Source of the DNA: Palsa-504 sp963822765
GTDB lineage: Bacteria > Actinomycetota > Actinomycetes > Streptosporangiales > Streptosporangiaceae
DNA: 64,000 nucleotides
Reading direction: 5' to 3'
Assembly: GCA_963822765.1 (NCBI GenBank)
Contig: CAWGJL010000031.1
Coordinates: forward strand, 62,001 to 126,000
Position numbers and translations under genes: made by a program. Below, in pieces: positions 34,604-44,546 of the stretch (positions within the stretch are counted from its first letter, which is position 1; every line of letters starts with the position of its first letter). Under the pieces are notes generated by a model, which saw nothing but the letters and a program-made list of their open reading frames with translations, was not told the origin of the DNA and did not search any database.

Positions 34604-36071
34604 ATGAGGGATCCGGCGGTGCAGGGTGCGGACGGCGGCGGGCTGATGGCCCCGCAGCGCCGGGCGCTGACCGCCGGCCTGGTCCTGACCGTGACCTTCG
34701 TGGCGTCCGAGGCGCTGGCGGTGGTGACCGTCATGCCGGTGGTGGCCCGCGACCTGGGCGGGCTGCGCCTGTACGGCTGGGTGTTCAGCGGGTTCATGCT
34801 GGGCAGCGTGATCGGCATCGTGGCGGCCGGCCGGGAGGCCGACCGGCGCGGCCCCGCGGTCCCGTTCGTGGCCGGGGTGGCGCTGTTCGGCTCCGGCCTC
34901 GCTCTGGCGGGCCTGGCCCCCTCGATGGGCGTGCTGGTCGCGGGCCGGGTGCTGCAGGGCCTGGGGGCCGGCGCGGCGCCCTCGGTGGCGTACGCCGTGA
35001 TCGGCCGTACCCTGCCCGGGCCGCTGCGGGCCCGCATGATGGCGGTCCTGTCCACGGCCTGGGTCGCGCCCGGCCTGGCCGGACCCGCGATCAGCGCCGA
35101 GGTGGCGCGGTTGTTCGGCTGGCGGTGGGTATTCCTGGGCCTGCTGCCGATCGTCGCGGTGGCCGCGTCGATCGCGGTGCCCGCACTGATCCGGCTCGGC
35201 CCGCCCGCCGCCGGCGGCGGCGAGGAACACCGGATGATCGACGGGTTCCGCACCGCGGCGGGAGCCGCCCTGATCCTGGCCGGGCTGACGCTGGCGGCGG
35301 GAACCGGCGCGGAACCGTCTCGCCGCCGCACTGGGTGGCCTGGGCCTGATCGCGGCGGGCGGGGCCCTCGGGATGCCCGCGCTACGCCGGCTGGTCCCGG
35401 CGGGCACGCTGACCGCGCAGGCCGGGCTGCCCGCCACCATCCTCACCCGGGGCCTGCTGACGTTCACGTTCTTCGGCGCGGACGCCTACGTGACGCTGGC
35501 CCTGACCACGGTCCGCCACCGGACCCCGGTGGTGGCGGGCATCGCGGTCACCGGCGCCACGGTGGCCTGGACGGCCGGGGCGTGGGTCCAGGCCCGGCTG
35601 AGCGAGAGCTGGGAGGGGCGCCGCCTGGTACGGACCGGCCTGGTCGTCATCCTGGCCGGCATCGCCGGGATGGCCCTGGTCCTGCAGTCCGGCGTGCCGG
35701 TAGCCGTGGGCCTGGCCGCCTGGACCGTGGCCGGCCTCGGGATGGGCCTGGCCTACGCGCCCATCTCGCTGATGATGCTGCAGAAGGCGCCACCCGGCCA
35801 GGAAGGCCGGGTGTCGGCGTCGCTGAACCTGGCCGACGTGCTCGGGGACGCGATCGGCATCGGCGTGGGCGGCGCGGCGGTGGCCGCCGCCGCCGGCCGT
35901 GACCTTCAGCTGGGCGTCGTGGCCGCCTTCTGCGCCGCGGCCGCGGTCGGCCTGGTGGCGCTGGCCGTGACCCGCCGGCTGCCGTCCGGCCCGAGCTCGG
36001 CACCGGCGCCCGTGCCACCAGCGGGCGCGCAACCGGACCGGGCCGAGCTCAATCCTCGAGGATCTTCTTGA
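34604..36071 (+). pseudogene. MFS drug-efflux-type transporter, frameshifted in the middle
   Basis: ATG 34604 starts a 14-TM-like MFS protein (ALAVVTVMPVVARDLGG, AAGREADRRGP for the loop motif, VLQGLGAGAAPS). Near 35311 the frame is lost; from there the neighbouring frame continues smoothly as LAAALGGLGLIAAGG, LTFTFFGADAYVT and AYAPISLMMLQKAPPGQEG to the stop at 36071. Removing one G in GCGGAACC joins the two halves. Its last 22 bases overlap the convergent uvrA end. Inactive if the indel is real. Confidence 0.8.
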
Positions 36072-38904
36072 GGAACTGGCCGGTGTAGCTTTCCTCGACC
36101 GCGGCGATCTGCTCCGGCGTGCCGGCGGCGACCACCATCCCGCCGCCCGCGCCGCCCTCCGGCCCGAGGTCGATAACCCAGTCGGCGGTCTTGATGACGT
36201 CCAGGTTGTGCTCGATCACGATCACCGTGTTGCCCGTCTCGACCAGCCGGTTCAGCACGCCGAGCAGCTTTCTGATGTCCTCGAAGTGCAGGCCGGTGGT
36301 GGGCTCGTCCAGCACGTAGATGGTGCGGCCGGTGGCCCGGCGCTGCAGTTCGGAGGCGAGCTTGACCCGCTGCGCCTCGCCGCCGGACAGGGTGGGGGCG
36401 GGCTGGCCGAGCCGGACGTAGCCCAGGCCCACGTCCACCAGCGTCTTCAGGTGCCGGTGGATGGCGGGCACCGCCTCGAAGAACTCGGCCCCCTCCTCGA
36501 TCGGCATGTCCAGGACCTCGGCGATCGTCTTGCCCTTGAAGTGGACCTGCAGGGTGTCGGTGTTGTAGCGGGCCCCGTGGCAGACCTCGCACGGCACGTA
36601 GACGTCGGGCAGGAACTGCATCTCGATCTTGATCGTGCCGTCCCCGGAGCAGGCCTCGCACCGGCCGCCCTTGACGTTGAACGAGAACCGGCCCGGCTGA
36701 TAGCCGCGGATCTTGGCCTCGGTGGTCGCCGCGAACAGCTTCCGCACGTGGTCGAACACGCCGGTGTAGGTGGCCGGATTGGATCGCGGAGTACGTCCGA
36801 TCGGACCTTGATCAACATGGACCACCTTGTCCAGATGCTGGATCCCGGTCACCCTGACGTGCTTGCCCGGCACCGTCCGCGCCCCGTTGAGCTCGCGGGC
36901 CAGCGCCTTGTACAAGATGTCGTTGACCAGGGTCGACTTGCCCGAGCCCGACACCCCGGTGACCGCCACCAGGCAGCCGAGCGGGAATGCCACGTCCACG
37001 CCGCGCAGGTTGTGCTCGCTGGCGCCCTTGACCGTGACCTCACGGTTCTTGTTCCGCGGCCGGCGGGATGCGGGCAGCGGGATGGCCTGCCGTCCGGACA
37101 GGTACGCGCCGGTCAGGGAGTCCGGGCTGGCCAGCAGGTCGGCGACGGACCCGGAGACCACGATGTGGCCGCCGTGCTCCCCGGCCCGCGGCCCGATGTC
37201 CACGATCCAGTCCGCGGCCCTGATCGTGTCCTCGTCGTGCTCGACGACGATCAGCGTATTACCCAGGTCGCGCAGTCGCAGCAGCGTCTCGAGCAGCCGG
37301 TGGTTGTCCCGCTGATGCAACCCGATGGACGGCTCGTCCAGCACGTACAGCACCCCGACCAGCCCGGAGCCGATCTGGGTGGCCAGCCTGATCCGCTGGG
37401 CCTCGCCGCCCGCCAGCGTGGCCGACGCGCGGTCCAGGGTCAGGTAGTCCAGCCCGACATCGAGGAGGAAGCCCATCCGGGCGTTGACCTCTTTGACGAT
37501 CCGCTGGGCAATCTGCCGGTCGCGGTCGGACAGTTCCAGGGTGAGCAGCAGCTTGGCCAGCTCGCCGATGGGCAGCGCGCACAGCTCGGCGATCGACCGG
37601 CCGTCCACCGTGACCGCCAGCGACACCGGCTTCAGCCGGGCCCCGCCGCAGGACGGGCACGGCACCTCGCGCATGTACCCGGCGAACTTCTCCCGGCTCG
37701 AGTCCGACTCCGCCTCGGCGTGCCGGCGCTCGACCCACGGGATCACGCCCTCGAAGGTCGTGTAGTACGAGCGCTCCCGGCCGTACCGGTTCTTGTACCG
37801 GACGTGGACCTGCCCGTCGAAGCCGCGCAGCAGGGCCTGCCGGGCGGCGCTGGGCAGCTTGGCCCACGGCGTGTCCATCCGGAACCCGACCGTCTCGGCC
37901 AGGGCCTGGATCAGCCGCTCGAAGTAGTCGCTGAGGTGGCCGCTGCTCCACGGCGCGAGCGCACCGTCGGCCAGCGACTTGCTCTCGTCCGGGACGATCA
38001 GCTCCGGGTCGACCTCGAGCTTGGTGCCCAGTCCGGTGCAGTCCGGGCAGGCGCCCCACGGCGAGTTGAACGAGAACGAGCGCGGCTCGAGCTCGTCGAA
38101 CGACAGGTCGTCGTACAGGCACGCGAGGTGCTCGGAGTACATTCGCTCGCGGTGCTGGTCGGTCTCGGGCAGGTCGATGAAGTCGAGGATGACCACCCCG
38201 CCGGACAGGCCGAGGGCGGTCTCCACCGAGTCGGTCAGCCGGCGCCGCGCGGTGTCCTTGACCGCGAGCCGGTCGACGATCACCTCGATGTCGTGCTTCT
38301 CGTACTTCTTCAGGGCCGGCAGCTGACCGGAAAGCGCCTCGTCCAGCCGGACGATGGTGCCGTCCACCCGGGCCCGCGAATAGCCCTTGGTCTGCAGCTC
38401 GCGCAGCAGCTCGCCGTACTCGCCCTTGCGCCCGCGCACCACCGGCGCGAGGACCTGGAACCTGGTCCCCTCCTCCAGCTCCATCACCCGGTCCACGATC
38501 TGCTGCGGGGCCTGCCGCGCGATCGGCCGCCCGCAGATCGGGCAGTGCGGCTTGCCGATCCTGGCGTACAGCAGGCGCAGGTAGTCATAGACCTCGGTGA
38601 TCGTTCCCACCGTGGAGCGCGGGTTACGGCTCGCGGACTTCTGGTCGATGGAGACCGCCGGCGACAGCCCGTCGATGAAGTCGACGTCGGGCTTGTCCAT
38701 CTGGCCGAGGAACTGCCGGGCGTAGGCGGACAGCGACTCGACGTACCGGCGCTGGCCCTCGGCGAAGATGGTGTCGAAGGCCAGGCTGGACTTGCCCGAG
38801 CCGGAAAGCCCGGTGAACACGATCATGGCGTCCCGCGGCAGGTCCAGCGAGACGTCCTTCAGGTTGTGCTCGCGGGCGCCGCGAACGACGAGTCGGTCAG
38901 CCAC
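36049..38904 (-). CDS. uvrA: Excinuclease ABC subunit A (UvrA)
   Basis: 951 residues from GTG 38904 (GAGAGG just upstream); an earlier ATG would add 24 non-conserved residues. Recognises DNA lesions in nucleotide excision repair with UvrB. Two ABC ATPase halves: FTGLSGSGKSSLAFDT and VTGVSGSGKSTLVND Walker A motifs, and zinc modules CPICGRPI, CPSCGGAR and CEACSGDG...CEVCHG. Signature sequences LAGGEAQRIRLA and LSGGEAQRVKLA are both present. A TATACC -10 element (38939-38934) lies about 30 bases before the start; I see no clear SOS box. Confidence 0.97.
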   Translation of the reverse strand: MADRLVVRGAREHNLKDVSLDLPRDAMIVFTGLSGSGKSSLAFDTIFAEGQRRYVESLSAYARQFLGQMDKPDVDFIDGLSPAVSIDQKSASRNPRSTVGTITEVYDYLRLLYARIGKPHCPICGRPIARQAPQQIVDRVMELEEGTRFQVLAPVVRGRKGEYGELLRELQTKGYSRARVDGTIVRLDEALSGQLPALKKYEKHDIEVIVDRLAVKDTARRRLTDSVETALGLSGGVVILDFIDLPETDQHRERMYSEHLACLYDDLSFDELEPRSFSFNSPWGACPDCTGLGTKLEVDPELIVPDESKSLADGALAPWSSGHLSDYFERLIQALAETVGFRMDTPWAKLPSAARQALLRGFDGQVHVRYKNRYGRERSYYTTFEGVIPWVERRHAEAESDSSREKFAGYMREVPCPSCGGARLKPVSLAVTVDGRSIAELCALPIGELAKLLLTLELSDRDRQIAQRIVKEVNARMGFLLDVGLDYLTLDRASATLAGGEAQRIRLATQIGSGLVGVLYVLDEPSIGLHQRDNHRLLETLLRLRDLGNTLIVVEHDEDTIRAADWIVDIGPRAGEHGGHIVVSGSVADLLASPDSLTGAYLSGRQAIPLPASRRPRNKNREVTVKGASEHNLRGVDVAFPLGCLVAVTGVSGSGKSTLVNDILYKALARELNGARTVPGKHVRVTGIQHLDKVVHVDQGPIGRTPRSNPATYTGVFDHVRKLFAATTEAKIRGYQPGRFSFNVKGGRCEACSGDGTIKIEMQFLPDVYVPCEVCHGARYNTDTLQVHFKGKTIAEVLDMPIEEGAEFFEAVPAIHRHLKTLVDVGLGYVRLGQPAPTLSGGEAQRVKLASELQRRATGRTIYVLDEPTTGLHFEDIRKLLGVLNRLVETGNTVIVIEHNLDVIKTADWVIDLGPEGGAGGGMVVAAGTPEQIAAVEESYTGQFLKKILED

Positions 38905-39090
38905 TGCGCCTCTCTCTACGGGCTCGGGAAACGGGTATACGGATCGCTTGGCGATGGTAGCCGGGGGGTCTGACATTTTGGGGTCGCTGCGCGCCCGGGC
39001 TCTCCCCGTTCCGTCTTACAAGCAATGAACCGGCCACCGTTATGCCCGCCCGCTCCCTCCACGATAGCGCCCGGACCGGCAGCGTGCCGC

Positions 39091-40063
39091 CTAGAAATCG
39101 GCGCTGGTGCCGGCGCCCAGGCGGGCGGCCTTCTCGTACAGGTAGAGGGCCGCGGCCAGGTCCTCGGCGGCCAGGCCGAGCGACTCGAACACGGTGATTT
39201 CGTCGTCGCCGGCCCGCCCGGCCGCGGTCCCGGTGAGCAGTTCGCCGAGCTCGGCCCGGACGGGGTTGTCGGCGCCTTCGCGGGCGGCCAGCAGGTAGTC
39301 GCCGGACTCGTTGCTGACCGACTCGCGGCTGTCGGCGAACACGGCCGCCTCGGCCATGGTCGCGGTGTCGATCTCCCGGTCCCGGGGCAGGCACGCGCCG
39401 ACCGCGTTGACGTGGGTTCCCGCGGCTAGCCATTCGCGGCGCAGCACCGGTTGCGCCGCGCTGGTCGCGGTGACCACGATGCCGGCCCCCTGCGACCGCC
39501 TCGGGCACCGAGCCGGTCGCGGTGACCGGCACGTTCAGCTCTTCGGTCAGCTCCGCGGCCACCTCGCGGGCCCGGGCCAGGTCGCGTCCGGTGATGCGGA
39601 TCCCGGTGAGCGGCCGGGTCGCGGCCAGGGCGTGCGCATGCGCCCGGCCCTGGACGCCGGTGCCGACAATGGCCAGTTCGGCCGGGCCGGGCCGGGCCAG
39701 CAGCCCGGTGGCGACGGCGGACACCGCCGCGGTGCGGATCTCGGTGACGGCCGACGCGTTGACCATAGCCAGCGGCTCCCCGGTGTCCGCCGCGAACAGC
39801 AGCACGCCGCCCTGGTGCGCGTCCTTGCCGATCGCCGGGTTACCGGGGGTGATGCAGATCGCCTTCAGCCCGTAGCCGGCCGGAGAGTAGGCGGGCATCA
39901 GGCCCATGAACCCGGCCGCGTCGCGGGGCTTGACCACGGTGCGCAGCGGCTGCTGGATCTGTCCGCGGGCCAGGTCCGTCAGCGCCTGGCGCATCACGTC
40001 CGCGCACTCGCGGTATCCGAGCAGCTCACGCACGTGGTGACCGGACAGGACGAGGATCTTCAC
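39091..40063 (-). pseudogene. Ornithine cyclodeaminase/mu-crystallin-like gene with one frameshift
   Basis: GTG 40063 (GGAGAG upstream) begins VKILVLSGHHVREL; NAD-binding segment LAIVGTGVQGRAHAHAL and the substrate region RTAAVSAVATGLL are intact. After VPEAVAG the frame breaks at a run of five G (39486-39490); the next frame continues VVTATSAAQPVL, VNAVGACLPRDREID and ESLGLAAEDLAAA to 39091. Removing one G restores a normal protein of about 323 residues. Relatives convert ornithine to proline or reduce imino acids. Divergent from an MBL-fold gene. Confidence 0.82.
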
Positions 40064-40138
40064 GCGGCTCTCCAGGAGTTGAGGCGAAGCCAGGAGCGGC
40101 AAGACGCCGGCTCAGCGCTGATAGGCAGGTCCGTTCGG

Positions 40139-40153
40139 TATAAGTTTTGAAGG
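40139..40153 (+). promoter_or_regulatory. -10 element suggesting a leaderless transcript
   Basis: TATAAG at 40139-40144 lies only 8 bases before the GTG at 40153, so transcription would begin at or next to the start codon. No good ribosome site exists for that GTG. Leaderless mRNAs are common in actinomycetes. Confidence 0.5.
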
Positions 40154-40854
40154 TGACTTACTCGGGAGAGGTTCATGTCGGCGGCCCGCCTGACACTCGT
40201 GAGATCGACGGCCTGACCGTGACCAAGATATCCGTGGGCCCGATGGACAACAACGCCTACCTGCTGCGCTGCACCAGTACGGGTCAGGGCCTGCTCATCG
40301 ACGCGGCCAACGAAGCGGGCCGGCTGATCGAGATGATCGGGGACACGCCGGTCGAGACGATCGTCACCACGCACCGGCACGCCGATCACTGGCAGGCGCT
40401 GCCCGAGGTGCAGACCCGGACCGGCGCGGTAGTGGTCGCCCACCCGGCCGACGCGGACGAGCTTCCGGTCCAGGTCGGCCGGCGCGCCGAGCACGGCGAG
40501 GTGCTGACCTTCGGCGACTGCGCGGTATCGCTCATCCACCTGCGCGGCCACACGCCGGGCAGCCTGGCCGTGCTGTACGACGCGGGCGGCCGCCTGGCGG
40601 ACGCGCCGCACGTGTTCACCGGGGACTCGCTGTTTCCCGGCGGCGTGGGCAAGACCACCTACGGTTCAGGATATATTTCCGGTCGGCCGCCGGCAAATGG
40701 TCCTGACGACTTCACACTGCTGCTCAACGACGTAATCGAGCGCCTGTTCAACGCGCTCCCGGACGCGACCTGGGTGTATCCGGGGCACGGCAACGACACC
40801 ACGCTCGGCGTCCAGCGGCCCCACCTGGAGGAGTGGCGCGCACGCGGCTGGTAA
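40153..40854 (+). CDS. Metallo-beta-lactamase-fold hydrolase (glyoxalase-II-like)
   Basis: 233 residues from GTG 40153. The metal-binding signature TTHRHADHWQAL (HxHxDH) is at about residue 76, with further ligands in LRGHTPGSLAV, FTGDSLFPGG and the C-terminal YPGHGNDTT. Likely hydrolyses a thioester, possibly a mycothiol or other thiol conjugate. In streptomycetes a related gene sits upstream of uvrA; here it is separated by the broken ornithine-cyclodeaminase gene. Confidence 0.88.
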   Translation: MTYSGEVHVGGPPDTREIDGLTVTKISVGPMDNNAYLLRCTSTGQGLLIDAANEAGRLIEMIGDTPVETIVTTHRHADHWQALPEVQTRTGAVVVAHPADADELPVQVGRRAEHGEVLTFGDCAVSLIHLRGHTPGSLAVLYDAGGRLADAPHVFTGDSLFPGGVGKTTYGSGYISGRPPANGPDDFTLLLNDVIERLFNALPDATWVYPGHGNDTTLGVQRPHLEEWRARGW

Positions 40855-40889
40855 GCCGCACGCGATTAGCCCAGCGCAGATACAGCAAG

Positions 40890-40922
40890 GGCCCCCGGCG
40901 TCCTAGCGTCCGCCGAGGGGCC
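40890..40922 (+). terminator. GC-rich hairpin after the MBL-fold gene
   Basis: GGCCCCCGGCG (40890-40900) pairs with CGCCGAGGGGCC (40911-40922) with one bulge around a 10-base loop, 36 bases after the stop. No T tract. Confidence 0.6.
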
Positions 40923-41298
40923 TCCTCAACCCGTCGTACCTAACCCCGCAGGGTGAACGAGGAGCTTGGGCCAGCGCGGCGTCTATCGCGTGTAGCTGCG
41001 CCATGATGAGCACGCTAGTCACCGATCCTGGCCTGATCAACGCGAGGCTTGCCTCCAGCTCTCGCTTCGCGAGCTGGCCCGCTACGGGATGACGGCCAGC
41101 GCCACCCAGATCATCCGGGGGCGCGTTTTCATGCGAGCTGTGGCAAGAAAATGTGGGCACTCGAAAGTGAACTCACCGGGCGCCGCCGATCTGGCTGACG
41201 GTTCTCGCCCTTGTGTGCTAGCGGCTGCGCCGCCCTCGACCGGCTTCCGGAGCAGCTAACCGGCGGCGTCTTCGGCCACTACTCGCCGCCGTCGCTCA
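40923..41298. other. Gene-free stretch
   Basis: A short reverse-strand frame (40903-41160) lacks codon phase, a ribosome site and recognisable motifs, so no gene is called. Nothing else stands out. Confidence 0.5.
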
Positions 41299-41730
41299 TC
41301 AGCGGACCACGGTCACCGGGCACTTCGCGTAGGCGGCGACATGCTGGCTGACCGAACCGAGCACTAGCCCTTTAAAGCCGCCGCGGCCGCGCGTGCCGAC
41401 CACCAGCAGGTCGGCGTCCGCCGACTGCTCGATGAGCACCTCCGCTGCATTGCCCTCCTTGACGCGCGGTTGAACGGCCACCGGCGGGTCCTCGCCGAGC
41501 TCGGCCTTGATGACTGTGAGCAGGTCCTCGGCGGCGCGCTGGCTGGGGTCGGGCAGGGGGCTTCGCGGCACGCCGCCGCTGCCCATTGGTGGCAGCAGCG
41601 TGCGCTCCCACACGGTCAGCACGACCAAGTCGGCCCCGTGATCCGCGGCCTCGGCGGCAGCCCAGGTCAACGCGGTCCGGCTGGGGGGCGCTCCGTCGAC
41701 GCCGACCACGATGGTCTTCCACTTACTCAC
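41299..41730 (-). CDS. Universal stress protein, single UspA domain
   Basis: 143 residues. IVVGVDGAPPSRTAL at the start and the ATP-binding motif VVGTRGRGGFKGLVLGS (the G-2x-G-9x-G-S pattern) near residue 110 show a nucleotide-binding USP. It is divergent from the gene at 42145, which carries another USP domain fused to a transporter, suggesting a shared stress circuit. Confidence 0.93.
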   Translation of the reverse strand: MSKWKTIVVGVDGAPPSRTALTWAAAEAADHGADLVVLTVWERTLLPPMGSGGVPRSPLPDPSQRAAEDLLTVIKAELGEDPPVAVQPRVKEGNAAEVLIEQSADADLLVVGTRGRGGFKGLVLGSVSQHVAAYAKCPVTVVR

Positions 41731-42144
41731 CGTCGTCTCCTTTCCGGGTCCCGGCGGGCCGGCGGGCTCGTCAGACCATATTGCCTCGGCAGGCTGTCGT
41801 ACGCCCCGGCGGAGGGCGGGAGTTGCACCAAAGCGCCGTGACGTCAGCTGCTAGCTGCCCGTCCTGGACGCTGTTACGCGCCGTCCTGCCGTCGAGGCCG
41901 ATTTTCGCCTTCGGAGCTGGCGGTGACCCCTGGGGTGACCGTGATGTTGCTGCCCTCCATCCAGGCACGCCGCGGACCGGTGTACGTGCCTGGGCGGCTA
42001 TGCGGGCACAGCCGCACTTCGCCGGCAGCGGCAGGCGGCGGGTGCCGGGTGAACGCCGGGAAAGTCGAATTGCCGGCGCCGAGAGGTTTAACCGTTGCAA
42101 GCGAAGGAAGCCTGCCCTACATCGCCTCGGCCGAGGGGGTCGCC
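41731..42144. other. Long divergent intergenic region between usp and the MFS-USP gene
   Basis: An open frame extends upstream of 42145 to 41923 but its composition is not that of the protein family and no ribosome site supports it. The 414 bases probably hold both promoters; I see no convincing palindrome or -35/-10 pair. Confidence 0.45.
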
Positions 42145-44061
42145 ATGACCACGACATTTGAGTCCGTCTCAACGGGTGCCGGGGAGGTCGAGCGCAAGCC
42201 GCTGATGTCGGGCCGCGCCCTCCTGATGATGAACCTCGGGTTCTTCGGGGTCCAGTTCAGCTTCGGCCTCACCCAGTCGGCGGTGAACCCGCTCTTCCTG
42301 CTGATCGGGGCGTCACCCGGTCTGCTCCCGATCCTTAACCTGGCCGGGCCGGTCACCGGACTGATCATCCAGCCGATGATCGGGGCGATCAGTGACCGGA
42401 CCTGGAGCCCCCGGTGGGGCCGACGGCGCCTGTTCATCACCTCCGGCGCGATCCTCTGCTCAATCATCCTGTTCGTCTTCCCGTTCGTTGGCGCTCTGTG
42501 GCTGGGCGTGATCTGCTTCTGGCTGCTCGACGCCGGCAACAACACCTCGATGGAGCCGTACCGGGCGTTCATCTCCGACCGGCTGCCCAAGTCGCAGCTG
42601 GCGCGCGGGTTCCTGACGCAGAGCATGTTCACCGGGGCCGGCGCGGTGCTCGCGAACATCTCGCTGTTCCTGTTGCAGAAGGTGTCGGCGCTGGATAAGA
42701 CCGCCGGTAACCACGTGCCCTACTGGATGTACACCTGCTTCTGGATCGGCACCGTGTGCATCTTGCTGACGGTGCTGACTGCGATGGCGCGCACCAAGGA
42801 GCTCACCCCGTCGGACCAGGCGCTGCAGGAGATGCGCGCCACGCCCAGGGGTGCCCGGAACGCGGTCCGCGACATCAGGGCCGCCGTCCAGGCGATGCCG
42901 GTCGCCATGCACAAGATCGGTATCGTCTTCTTCTTCCAGTGGTACGCGATGTTCATCTACTGGCAGTTCCTGGCGGTCAGCCTCGGTGAGACGGTGTTCC
43001 ACGCGACGCCAGCGCGGGGGGGCTCGGCCTGGCAGAGCGCGATCGCGTGGAGCGGCCTGGAGAACGGTGCGTACAACTTCGTCACCATGATTTCCGCGCT
43101 GTTCCTGGTGGGCTGGTGCGTGCGGATCGGTGCCAAGCGCGTGCACGCGATCGCCCTCGGCCTGGCCGCGGTGGCGCTGATAGGGCTGGCTCACGCCCAC
43201 AACCAGTACCTCGCGCTGGTCCCGATGATCGGCCTGGGCATCTTCTGGGCCAGCGCGGTCGGCGTGCCTTACCTGATGGTCGCCAGCATGGTTCCGGCCA
43301 AGCGCACCGGCGTCTACATGGGCATCTTGAACATGATGATCGTGGTGCCGATGCTGATCGAGACGGTCACCTTCGGCTGGATCTTCACCCACCTCCTCCA
43401 CGGGAAGGGGTCCAATGCGATCACCGTCGCCGGCGTCCTGATGGCCATCGGCGCCGTGGCGATGCTGTGGGTGAACCCGCCCCACGAGACGGACGAGTCG
43501 CCCATCGTGCCGCTCGGCAGCCAGCGCAGCATCACTGTGTACGACCGGGTCGTGGTCGGTTCCGACGGCACCCCGCCCAGCCTGTACGCCGTGGACCGGG
43601 CCGCGGAAGTGGCCCAGGCCGCCCAGGCCAAGCTGGTGGTGGTCACGGCGTACGCGGAGGGCGACCCCAGCGCGGCTCCGGGTCCCTCCAAAGGTTTGCA
43701 CCGCGATCTCTACGGTGCCGAGGCTGCTCGCAAGGCCCTGGAAAAGTCGGTCACCGGTCTCACCAGGGAGCGAGCAAGATACATCGAGCAGCGGCTCGTC
43801 GCCGGCGACCCGGCTCAGGCCTTGCTCGACGTCGTCGGCCCCAACCCGGCGAACCTCGTCGTAGTCGGCAACCGCGGGCTGGGCGCGAAGGAGGGGCAGC
43901 GCCTGGGATCGGTTCCCGGCAACGTGGTGAAGAACGCCCTGTGCGACGTACTCGTCGTGCAAACGTCGGCGCTGGACGAGGACCGCGTGCTCGGCGAGCA
44001 GCTGGTGCAGCCTGCCGCCGGCGAGACCGGTCCCGTCACAGAAGCGGACCCGGGAGGTTAA
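42145..44061 (+). CDS. MFS sugar transporter (SUT/GPH-like) fused to a C-terminal universal-stress domain
   Basis: 638 residues from ATG 42145 (GAGGGGG upstream). Residues about 20-455 form a 12-helix transporter: QSAVNPLFLLIGASP, loop motif SDRTWSPRWGRRR, DAGNNTSMEPYRAF and VPYLMVASMVPAKRTG fit plant-type sucrose/GPH symporters. From about 463 a full UspA domain follows: YDRVVVGSDGTPPSL and the ATP motif VVGNRGLGAKEGQRLGS. The two are joined without a frame break. The USP domain probably senses ATP/AMP on the cytoplasmic side and tunes transport; this is inference. Confidence 0.88.
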   Translation: MTTTFESVSTGAGEVERKPLMSGRALLMMNLGFFGVQFSFGLTQSAVNPLFLLIGASPGLLPILNLAGPVTGLIIQPMIGAISDRTWSPRWGRRRLFITSGAILCSIILFVFPFVGALWLGVICFWLLDAGNNTSMEPYRAFISDRLPKSQLARGFLTQSMFTGAGAVLANISLFLLQKVSALDKTAGNHVPYWMYTCFWIGTVCILLTVLTAMARTKELTPSDQALQEMRATPRGARNAVRDIRAAVQAMPVAMHKIGIVFFFQWYAMFIYWQFLAVSLGETVFHATPARGGSAWQSAIAWSGLENGAYNFVTMISALFLVGWCVRIGAKRVHAIALGLAAVALIGLAHAHNQYLALVPMIGLGIFWASAVGVPYLMVASMVPAKRTGVYMGILNMMIVVPMLIETVTFGWIFTHLLHGKGSNAITVAGVLMAIGAVAMLWVNPPHETDESPIVPLGSQRSITVYDRVVVGSDGTPPSLYAVDRAAEVAQAAQAKLVVVTAYAEGDPSAAPGPSKGLHRDLYGAEAARKALEKSVTGLTRERARYIEQRLVAGDPAQALLDVVGPNPANLVVVGNRGLGAKEGQRLGSVPGNVVKNALCDVLVVQTSALDEDRVLGEQLVQPAAGETGPVTEADPGG

Positions 44062-44243
44062 TCACGAACTCGGGTGACCCTCCGGTACAAGTCGCGCGGC
44101 TCCCACCCGGTCCGGGAAATGATCGCGAGGCGGGCTGGCGGCGACGCAGGCGCCGGTCCAGGATCTCCACGTTGAGCTCGTAGCTTGGTCTTGCGCACGA
44201 ACACTGTGCGCGGCAGGCCGGGTGCGGGTGGGCGAGGTCGCAG

Positions 44244-44546
44244 TGCAAGCGGATCTTCTCCGAGAAGATCAGCACCCGCATCAAGGTCCGCCCCGAGCTG
44301 GAGAACGCGCTCAGGCTCGCCTGCGACATCAAGGAGGCCGCCCCGGACCAGCCGGTCATCCTTGTCGTCCATGAGCTCAAGCGGCTGGCCCGCAATGCGG
44401 CCGAGCTGATGACCTGTCCGCCCAGCACCCCTGTACCCCAGATCGCCGGGAAACTCGTCATCAAGGCGGGCAGGAACGCCGGCAAGCACCCCTCCGTCGC
44501 CTCGCTCTACCGGGCCCTCGCCGAAGCCGAAGACACCGCGGCGTAG
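44244..44546 (+). pseudogene. Serine recombinase (resolvase) remnant with internal deletion
   Basis: In one open frame, CKRIFSEKISTRIKVRPELE and VILVVHELKRLARNAAELM correspond to the middle of a resolvase catalytic domain; directly after ELMT the text jumps to TPVPQIAGKLVIKAGRNAG and SVASLYRALAEAE, the C-terminal helix-turn-helix, ending at TAG 44544. The catalytic-Ser N-terminus and about 80-100 central residues are missing. This is the only trace of a mobile element seen in the window. Confidence 0.75.

Noticed and set aside
36208..38973. Very long open frame on the + strand opposite uvrA (over 900 codons)
   Set aside because: It is the high-GC antisense mirror of uvrA, with low-complexity composition and no family motif.
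40903..41160. Possible 85-residue reverse-strand gene
   Set aside because: No ribosome site, no phase and no motif; its 3' end lies in the terminator hairpin.
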